Shown here piece after piece: positions 6,716 to 12,218 of a DNA stretch of 12,218 nt. Under the pieces are notes generated by a model that had not been told where the DNA came from, did not search any database, and saw nothing but the letters and a program-made list of their open reading frames with translations. Source of the stretch: Actinomycetota bacterium (lineage in GTDB: Bacteria > Actinomycetota > Actinomycetes > Nanopelagicales > Nanopelagicaceae). A program made the translations under genes and the position numbers. Every line of letters begins with the position of its first letter. The stretch's first letter is position 1. Location: positions 1 to 12,218 of the forward strand of contig WLQO01000026.1 in assembly GCA_009698295.1 (NCBI GenBank), written 5' to 3'.

Positions 6716-9700
6716 TTAAGCAGATTCAGAATCGCGCAAGCGCTGCGAAATAACTTCTGTTACGCCATCGCCACGCATGGTCACGCCATAAAGCGCATCA
6801 GCGATCTCCATGGTGCGCTTCTGGTGAGTAATGATGATCAACTGCGAACTTTCGCGAAGTTCTTCCAGAATAACTAGTAATCGTCCCAGGTTTACATCAT
6901 CAAGGGCCGCTTCAACTTCATCGAGCACATAGAAAGGACTTGGACGTGCTTTAAATATCGCAACTAACATAGCAACTGCAGTCAGCGACTTTTCTCCACC
7001 AGAGAGTAAGGATAGGCGTTTGATTCGCTTTCCGGGTGGGCGAGCTTCTACATCCACGCCGGTATTTAATAGATCATCTGGGTTTGTCAGAATTAATCGG
7101 CCATCTCCACCAGGGAAGAGTCGTGCAAAGATATCTTCAAAATGTTTTGCAGTCTCTTCATACGCTTCCATAAAGATGCTCTGAACTCGATCATCTACTT
7201 CTTTGATGATGTCGAGCAGATCCTTCTTGGTGCGCTTCAAATCTTCTAGCTGCTCAGCAAGGAACTTTAAGCGCTCTTCCAGCGCGTTATATTCTTCCAA
7301 AGCCAGCGGATTGATCTTTCCAAGCAAGGTCAAAGAACGTTCCGTCGCAGCTAACCGTTTTTCTTGTTGGTCACGGCGGTACGGAATCAATTCTGTGGCG
7401 ACTATTTCGCCTTCATCGGTTTCGATAAATGTTGGAACATCATTTTGCGGTCCATATTCATTGACCAAAGTGGTTGTATCAACGCCAAGTTCTTCTACGC
7501 ACTTTGTTTCCAACGCTTCGATGCGCATACGTTGTTCTGCTCTGGCTATCTCATCTTTATGAACAGATGATGTGAGTTGTTCTAATTCAGTAGCAAGTTC
7601 GCGACTGCGGGCACGTACAGTGAGAGTCTCACCTTCACGATCTGAACGTGATGCTTCCAATCTGGCGCGCTCGGTGGCTGCCTTAGCGATAGAGCGTTCG
7701 ATATGAATTAAAGCTTCATATGCTGCTTCGGCAATCGCTGATGAAATTAGCGCGCCACGGGCACGCGCACCGCGACGTGAAAGAGCGCGGGCAGATGCCT
7801 CGCGTTCAGCGTTGGCAGAATCTTCTAAAGCTTTAGCGCGGGCCGAGATCGAATCAACGCGCTCTTCGCTTGTGCGAACTGCAAGTCGCGCTTCTACCTC
7901 AGCGGTTCGGGCAAGTGAAACTTGATTACGCAAGTTCTCAGCGGCGCTGTGATCAGGTTCTGCGGTCTCACCGCGCTGTTGTAATTGTGTAGAGGCGATA
8001 GAAAGTTCATTTTCATCGCGGCCCTTGGCAGTAGTTGCTTCAGCGATAGATAGATTTAAACGTTCAACTTCTGCAGTTGCAGATTTCATATTTTGACCAG
8101 AAACTGCCAACTGTTCGGTTAGCGCAGCAATGCGAGCATCAGATTCGTTTAACTTCGAGAGCGCAACATCAAATGCGCCTTGCTTGGAATCTACTTCGCT
8201 CTGTGCGCTAACGATCTCAAATTTAAGTCGATCACAATTGTGGGTGCTTATCTCCAGTTTTTTACTTAGATCTTGCACCAGCGCGTTAATTTCAATCAAT
8301 GATGTCGATGAAGCAGATCCGCCACGGGCGCGCTTCGAAGTAATCACATCACCATCGCGTGTAACCACGGTTAATTCTGGGTTGGAACGGAGAATGCCTT
8401 CAGCCTCACTCGCAGAAGTAACCACAACGGTAGTAGCCAATAAAGATGCTAATAGATCACCGATTTCGGATGAGCGAACATAATTTGTAAGCGGGGTTAG
8501 ACCACCTGCGATATTGGCGACTTTATGTGAACCCGGTTCGTAAACTAGAACATCGGCTTGCCCTAAATTTTCGCTGCGAAGTGTTGTCAGAACGCTAACC
8601 GCTGAATTCAAATCTCGTACGACGATTGCGTCAGAGAGCGTGCCGAGAGCGGCAGCAGTAGCAGCTTCCCAACCACTATCAATCTTTATGAGCGAAGCAA
8701 CGCTGCCCAACAGTGAAAGACCACGAGAGTCGCGGATTAGGGCCGCTCCCCCGTCGCGTGACTGTGAAGTCAATAGCATCGCTTCTAATTTTGATTCGAT
8801 GGCATTTCTCTCGCGATCGGCGGCGCGCTCAGAATCAATTAAATTAGCGAGATTTGCTTTAGCGTGATCTAGCCCTTGCTTTGCAACTTCAAATTCAGAA
8901 TCTAAGCCGAGCTCTCCCGCATCCGCTCCGGCGATATCCATTTCGTAAGTTGAATATTCGCGCTGCGCGCTTTCAGCCCGAGATTGCGCTTCATCGCGGG
9001 CTTTAACCAAACGAGCAATTTCTTCGGCTATCGCATCCAAACGGGCCGCTAAAGATTTAATGTGGCCTTCTTGACGGGCGGTACCTTCACGTTGATCCGC
9101 AATCGAACGCATTGCTGCTGCGATTTTATCTTCTTCACCCTTTAACAACGCTTCTGCTCTCGCTAGCTCCTGAGTTGTTGCAGCTAGAGAATTTCTAGAA
9201 CTTTCAACACCTGCTCGGAGTTGCGCTTCTTCTAGTCTAAGTGCAGCCGCCTCTTGGTCTAACGCTTCTGGGTCGCGGCCAGCGTTACGCGCTTCTTCGG
9301 CTTCTTCGGCTAAGAATCGTGAACGCTCTTGTGCCAGAGATTGCGTGCCGCGGAATTTTTCGCGCAGCGCACTTAAAGAATAGAAGTTTTCTTGCGCTGC
9401 AATTAATAGTGGGCTTTCAAATGCAGCTTGTGCATCGAGTGCTTCTTCACGTAAGCGCACTTTCTCATTTTCAGCTTCGACAAGTGAGCGACGTTCACGT
9501 AACGCAGTTTCATCTGCAACTTCAGCATCTAGTGTCTTAGAAAGTGAAATGTAATCATCTGCCAACAATCGCAGCTTTGCATCGCGTAGATCGGCTTGAA
9601 TAGTTGCTGCCTTCTTCGCAACTTCGGCTTGCTTTCCAAGCGGACGAAGTTGGCGACGCAGTTCCACAGTTAGATCTTGCACGCGCGCTAGATTTGCTTG

Positions 9701-10252
9701 CATTGAATCTAATTTGCGAAGCGCCTTCTCTTTGCGTTTACGATGTTTTAAAACGCCAGCTGCTTCTTCAATAAATCCGCGACGTTCCTCAGGTGTAGCC
9801 ATCAAAATCGCATCGAGTTGGCCTTGGCCAACAATTACGTGCATTTCACGGCCAATACCTGAATCGCTAAGCAACTCTTGAATATCTAGCAAACGCGATG
9901 CTTCACCATTAATTTGATATTCGCTCTGTCCGTTACGGAAGAGGATGCGCGAAATAGTTACTTCGGTGTAATCAATTGGAAGAGCGCCATCTGTGTTATC
10001 AATTGTTAGAGAGACTTCAGCGCGACCTAGTGGCGCTCTGCCGCTGGTGCCAGCGAAGATGACATCTTCCATCTTTCCACCGCGCAAAGATTTTGCGCCT
10101 TGTTCACCCATAACCCAAGTGAGCGCGTCGACAACATTTGATTTACCGGAGCCGTTAGGACCGACCACGCACGTGATGCCAGGTTCTAGGCGCAACGTGG
10201 TCGCCGATGCAAAGGACTTGAAGCCCTTTAGCGTCATGCTCTTTAAATACAC
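6716..10252 (-). CDS. smc: Chromosome segregation protein SMC
   Basis: ATPase of the bacterial condensin complex; with ScpA and ScpB (not in this window) it compacts and individualises newly replicated chromosomes. At 1178 residues it is full length. The N-terminal head has Walker A GPNGSGKSN (31-39), an arginine-loop LRGGK (56-60) and the VGQGQ segment (141-145). Two long Ala/Glu/Arg-rich coiled-coil arms (about 165-500 and 660-1010) flank a hinge at roughly 505-655, which includes the glycine-rich RARGG. The C-terminal head has the signature LSGGE (1083-1087), Walker B ending in DE at 1111-1112 and the ALDDVN D-loop. The start is GTG at 10250-10252, giving MYLKSMTLKGFKSF, the standard SMC N-terminus. 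Its ribosome-binding site is weak (TAGG). It sits directly after rnc, without the mutM gene often found between them. Confidence 0.97.
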   Translation of the reverse strand: MYLKSMTLKGFKSFASATTLRLEPGITCVVGPNGSGKSNVVDALTWVMGEQGAKSLRGGKMEDVIFAGTSGRAPLGRAEVSLTIDNTDGALPIDYTEVTISRILFRNGQSEYQINGEASRLLDIQELLSDSGIGREMHVIVGQGQLDAILMATPEERRGFIEEAAGVLKHRKRKEKALRKLDSMQANLARVQDLTVELRRQLRPLGKQAEVAKKAATIQADLRDAKLRLLADDYISLSKTLDAEVADETALRERRSLVEAENEKVRLREEALDAQAAFESPLLIAAQENFYSLSALREKFRGTQSLAQERSRFLAEEAEEARNAGRDPEALDQEAAALRLEEAQLRAGVESSRNSLAATTQELARAEALLKGEEDKIAAAMRSIADQREGTARQEGHIKSLAARLDAIAEEIARLVKARDEAQSRAESAQREYSTYEMDIAGADAGELGLDSEFEVAKQGLDHAKANLANLIDSERAADRERNAIESKLEAMLLTSQSRDGGAALIRDSRGLSLLGSVASLIKIDSGWEAATAAALGTLSDAIVVRDLNSAVSVLTTLRSENLGQADVLVYEPGSHKVANIAGGLTPLTNYVRSSEIGDLLASLLATTVVVTSASEAEGILRSNPELTVVTRDGDVITSKRARGGSASSTSLIEINALVQDLSKKLEISTHNCDRLKFEIVSAQSEVDSKQGAFDVALSKLNESDARIAALTEQLAVSGQNMKSATAEVERLNLSIAEATTAKGRDENELSIASTQLQQRGETAEPDHSAAENLRNQVSLARTAEVEARLAVRTSEERVDSISARAKALEDSANAEREASARALSRRGARARGALISSAIAEAAYEALIHIERSIAKAATERARLEASRSDREGETLTVRARSRELATELEQLTSSVHKDEIARAEQRMRIEALETKCVEELGVDTTTLVNEYGPQNDVPTFIETDEGEIVATELIPYRRDQQEKRLAATERSLTLLGKINPLALEEYNALEERLKFLAEQLEDLKRTKKDLLDIIKEVDDRVQSIFMEAYEETAKHFEDIFARLFPGGDGRLILTNPDDLLNTGVDVEARPPGKRIKRLSLLSGGEKSLTAVAMLVAIFKARPSPFYVLDEVEAALDDVNLGRLLVILEELRESSQLIIITHQKRTMEIADALYGVTMRGDGVTEVISQRLRDSESA

Positions 10253-10306
10253 GGCGTAAACCTACCGTTTAGGTGGCGTCTTTATATGCGTGACGCGAGT
10301 GAAGTA

Positions 10307-10984
10307 CTACTTGAGGGTTGCGAGAATTTCATATGCCGAACGGGCTGCAGATTGTTCGGCTTCGCGTTTGCTCTTACCGATTCCTTCTGCGATTGGCTCG
10401 CCAGAAACCATTGCTACAGCGGTAAAACTCTTATCGTGATCTGGTCCTGTTTCGGTAACTTGATATTCCAAAGTTCCTTTACCGAGAGATGAAACCAATT
10501 CTTGCAGCGCAGTTTTGCCATCAAGTCCTGCGCCTTTTGCCATTGCGCTTTCTAGAGTCTCATTTATTAAGGTACGAACCACATCTGTCGTACTTGCAAA
10601 ACCGAGTTCCAGATAAATTGCGCCAATTAGCGCTTCTAGGGCATCGGCAAGAAGTGAATTCTTATCGCGACCACCAGTTACTTCTTCGCCTTTTCCAAGT
10701 CGAATGTATTTACCAAGATCTAAGGTGCGCGCTATATCTGCGAGCGCGCGCATATTTACTATTCCTGAGCGAAGCGGAGATAAACGAGATTCATCTAAAT
10801 CTGGATAGCGCAAATAAAGTTCTTCAGTAACGATTAAACCTAATACCGAATCGCCTAGAAATTCCAGACGTTCGTTGGTCTCTTTAGCGCCGCTTTCATA
10901 TGCGAAAGAACGGTGGGTAAAAGCTAACTCGAGCAATTCAGGAGAAATTGAAATCCCGAGTTGCGAAGTTAAAGGTGAGTACAG
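10307..10984 (-). CDS. rnc: Ribonuclease III (probable CTG start)
   Basis: Double-strand-specific endoribonuclease that processes rRNA precursors and some mRNAs. The catalytic domain has the signature NERLEFLGDSVL and a second acidic motif ADALEALIGA. A C-terminal double-stranded RNA-binding domain begins about residue 155 (DGKTALQELV) and ends AARSAYEILATLK. No ATG, GTG or TTG is available at the natural start. The first such codon, TTG at 10934-10936, lacks a ribosome-binding site and would delete the first conserved helix. The frame stays open upstream to a TAG. Its CTG at 10982-10984 gives MYSPLTSQLGISISPELLEL, a normal RNase III N-terminus, and has AGAGG six bases upstream. The protein is then 225 residues with acidic residues E38, E41, D45, E65, D114 and E117, the same numbers as in the E. 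coli enzyme. It starts one base after the rpmF stop. The product is certain; the start is an inference. Confidence 0.93.
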   Translation of the reverse strand: MYSPLTSQLGISISPELLELAFTHRSFAYESGAKETNERLEFLGDSVLGLIVTEELYLRYPDLDESRLSPLRSGIVNMRALADIARTLDLGKYIRLGKGEEVTGGRDKNSLLADALEALIGAIYLELGFASTTDVVRTLINETLESAMAKGAGLDGKTALQELVSSLGKGTLEYQVTETGPDHDKSFTAVAMVSGEPIAEGIGKSKREAEQSAARSAYEILATLK

Positions 10985-10985
10985 A

Positions 10986-11159
10986 TCAGACCTCTAATAC
11001 CTGACGGCGGTTATATGTTCCGCACGTTGGGCAAGCTGTATGGGTCAACTTTGGTTGTTGGCATTGTGGGCATGCGGCAAGTGATGCTGCAGTTGTCTTC
11101 CACATAGCGCGGCGTGAGCGTGTCTTTGAACGCGACATCTTTCGCTTTGGTACTGGCAC
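10986..11159 (-). CDS. rpmF: 50S ribosomal protein bL32
   Basis: Large-subunit protein L32, 57 residues, beginning MPVPKRKMSRSKTRSRRAMW as in the family. It has the zinc-ribbon form: paired cysteines CPQC (30-33) and CPTC (43-46), followed by GTYNRRQVLEV at the C-terminus. Because the cysteines are intact it is the zinc-binding version, not the cysteine-free paralogue found under zinc limitation in some actinobacteria. The start is GTG at 11157-11159, chosen because it matches the L32 N-terminus and has an AAGGA site eight bases upstream. A longer reading from 11180 adds seven non-conserved residues and runs over that site. The DUF177-rpmF pairing is conserved across bacteria. Confidence 0.97.
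   Translation of the reverse strand: MPVPKRKMSRSKTRSRRAMWKTTAASLAACPQCQQPKLTHTACPTCGTYNRRQVLEV
10991..10995 (-). promoter_or_regulatory. Ribosome-binding site of rnc (supports the CTG start)
   Basis: AGAGG on the minus strand, six bases from the CTG at 10982-10984. It lies within the last codons of rpmF (Leu-Glu-Val-stop), so a ribosome finishing rpmF would be in position to begin rnc. No comparable site precedes the downstream TTG at 10934-10936. Confidence 0.6.
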
Positions 11160-11167
11160 GGTAATCG

Positions 11168-11172
11168 TCCTT
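11168..11172 (-). promoter_or_regulatory. Ribosome-binding site of rpmF (decides the GTG start)
   Basis: AAGGA on the minus strand, eight bases from the GTG at 11157-11159. It lies inside the longer alternative reading frame that begins at 11180, which argues against that upstream start. Confidence 0.7.
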
Positions 11173-11227
11173 AATCTCAACTTACCTCGAGCAGAGCGTG
11201 CCCAAGGCTTACTGGGTGAAGTATCCC

Positions 11228-11824
11228 TTATTCATCCGAATTCTTAAAATCCAAGCCTGCCAACCCAGCCCAACGAGCGTCGATCACCTCGTGGGCATGG
11301 CCTTCTGGCAACTTCTCCCATTTCTCGCCGCAATCTGGACATAGCCCTAGACAATCATCTGAGCAGAGCGGATTTACCGGCAGATCGAGAACTACGGCAT
11401 CGCGAATTGGAATCTCTAAATTCATCTCATTTCCATCAAGCCAAAGTTCATCAACTGCATCTAAATCAATTTCATCGGAAGTCTCCGTGCGCGCCGAGTA
11501 CTTCTTTCGCTTTCCACCCTTGTCGTTCGTTGGTTCGTAGCGATAGAGCTCTTGAATCTTTCGCTCAACGGTAATCTCAACTGGATCTAGACAGCGGATG
11601 CATTCACCTTTAGCGACTGCATATATATCTGCCGTCAATAAGACTCCTTCGGTCACAGATTCCAGTCGCATATCAACTTCTATGACATCACCTGCTGGAA
11701 TTGCAACTAGTGGCACTCCGACCGGTTCCAGGATCTCAAGATCTAACTGGTACTCCTTCATCTCACCTGCACGGCGAGGGAGTTCATGGGTATTGAACTG
11801 AAATACCTGAGATGCGCGACTCAT
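11228..11824 (-). CDS. DUF177 / YceD-family protein
   Basis: Member of the DUF177 family, almost always encoded just upstream of rpmF. In E. coli and plants, relatives are required for normal 23S rRNA accumulation, so a role in 50S assembly is likely but untested here. The 198-residue protein has the family's cysteine pattern: ECIRCLDPV at 74-82 and LPVNPLCSDDCLGLCPDCG at 148-166 (C75, C78, C154, C158, C162, C165), which could bind metal. Between them are a basic patch (KGGKRKK, 102-108) and an acidic stretch (about 116-133). The start is ATG with only a weak purine-rich site upstream (AAGAA). It lies 29 bases after the coiled-coil gene and 68 bases before rpmF. Confidence 0.9.
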   Translation of the reverse strand: MSRASQVFQFNTHELPRRAGEMKEYQLDLEILEPVGVPLVAIPAGDVIEVDMRLESVTEGVLLTADIYAVAKGECIRCLDPVEITVERKIQELYRYEPTNDKGGKRKKYSARTETSDEIDLDAVDELWLDGNEMNLEIPIRDAVVLDLPVNPLCSDDCLGLCPDCGEKWEKLPEGHAHEVIDARWAGLAGLDFKNSDE

Positions 11825-11853
11825 TTTAGATTCTTGCTGATGCTTAACTGGGA

Positions 11854-12218
11854 TTACTTATCGTCAGCTAATTGCGAAAGTACATCTTTATCGTTTGCAC
11901 CGTCGAGGCGCTCGCGCCCACGGGCAACTGCATCCATGGTCTTATTTAGTATCACTTCAAGCGTTGCAAGTCGGCCATCGATATAGCTTTCTACCTCAGC
12001 ACGTTCATCCGCGGCTTGCGTCCGAGCATCGTCAAGAATTCTCTGCGCCTCATCGCGTGCTGCTTGCACTATGGCGGTCTGTTCAATCATACGCGCTACT
12101 TCTTCGCGCGCCGAAGCGATCATCTGCTCTGAACTAGAACGGCCTTCTTCAACCAACGCATCGCGTTTTGCCAAAATATCTTCGGCTCTAAACAAATCTT
12201 GTGGAAGCGACTCACGAG
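11854..12218 (-). CDS. SepIVA/DivIVA-like coiled-coil protein (5' end missing)
   Basis: C-terminal 121 residues of a charged, alanine-rich coiled-coil protein; the frame stays open through the right edge, so the true start is outside the window. The visible part begins RESLPQDLFRAEDILAKRD and continues as a helix rich in Glu, Arg and Ala, ending in a segment (IDGRLATLEVILNKTMDAV, then GRERL) typical of this actinobacterial family. Homologues at this position, between coaD and DUF177, include mycobacterial SepIVA, a septum and envelope-growth factor, and the Streptomyces gene often labelled ATP synthase subunit B-like. That label reflects coiled-coil similarity only. The TTG at 12193-12195 is not the start, because conserved sequence continues upstream. 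Confidence 0.85.
   Translation of the reverse strand, partial: RESLPQDLFRAEDILAKRDALVEEGRSSSEQMIASAREEVARMIEQTAIVQAARDEAQRILDDARTQAADERAEVESYIDGRLATLEVILNKTMDAVARGRERLDGANDKDVLSQLADDK

Noticed and set aside
10307..10936. Shorter rnc starting at the TTG at 10934-10936.
   Set aside because: It has no ribosome-binding site and removes part of the conserved N-terminal helix; the frame and family similarity continue upstream.
10986..11180. Longer rpmF starting at 11180.
   Set aside because: The extra seven residues are not part of bL32, and the frame runs through the AAGGA site that serves the GTG at 11157-11159.
11854..12195. Coiled-coil gene treated as complete from the TTG at 12193-12195.
   Set aside because: Family-typical sequence (RESLPQD) continues in frame to the window edge, so the gene is partial.
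1..12218. Mobile elements, CRISPR arrays, tRNA or rRNA genes, toxin-antitoxin or defence modules.
   Set aside because: No transposase, long repeats, spaced direct repeats or RNA gene patterns were seen; the whole window is filled by conserved housekeeping genes.

Overview
The window is a compact stretch of an actinobacterial chromosome. All eleven genes lie on the minus strand and are read right to left. The gene order (DivIVA-like, DUF177, rpmF, rnc, smc, ftsY, amtB, glnB, glnD, ffh, rpsP) is the standard actinobacterial one. The base composition, however, is below 50% GC by eye and spacers are short, often 0-70 nt. A low-GC, gene-dense version of this locus fits a streamlined freshwater actinobacterium such as the acI / Nanopelagicales group. 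That assignment is inferred from composition and order, not tested by a search.

Right end (about 10253-12218): a partial SepIVA/DivIVA-like coiled-coil gene, a DUF177 (YceD-like) gene, ribosomal protein bL32 (rpmF) and RNase III (rnc). These cover ribosome and rRNA maturation next to a cell-envelope or division factor. rpmF and rnc are one base apart, and rnc appears to use a non-standard CTG start.

Middle (5861-10252): smc, the chromosome condensin ATPase, and ftsY, the SRP receptor GTPase. FtsY is reduced to little more than its NG core.

Left-centre (1775-5860): a complete ammonium transport and PII signalling operon, amtB-glnB-glnD. It is preceded by a 175-base spacer with regularly phased GTnAC-type half-sites that resemble a GlnR operator. 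This is the only spacer with a recognisable control region. Left end (1-1763): ffh, the SRP GTPase, then a 158-base spacer and the 5' part of rpsP.

Functionally, Ffh and FtsY are the two GTPases of co-translational membrane targeting and they bracket the nitrogen operon. AmtB brings in ammonium. The PII protein senses ATP/ADP and 2-oxoglutarate and docks on AmtB. GlnD covalently modifies PII. Every catalytic or ligand residue I checked in these proteins is intact.

I found no mobile element, CRISPR array, tRNA, rRNA or phage gene, and no sign of an undescribed multi-gene system. The points worth a second look are the putative GlnR operator, the CTG start of rnc, the absence of mutM between rnc and smc, the minimal FtsY and the structured-looking rpsP leader.
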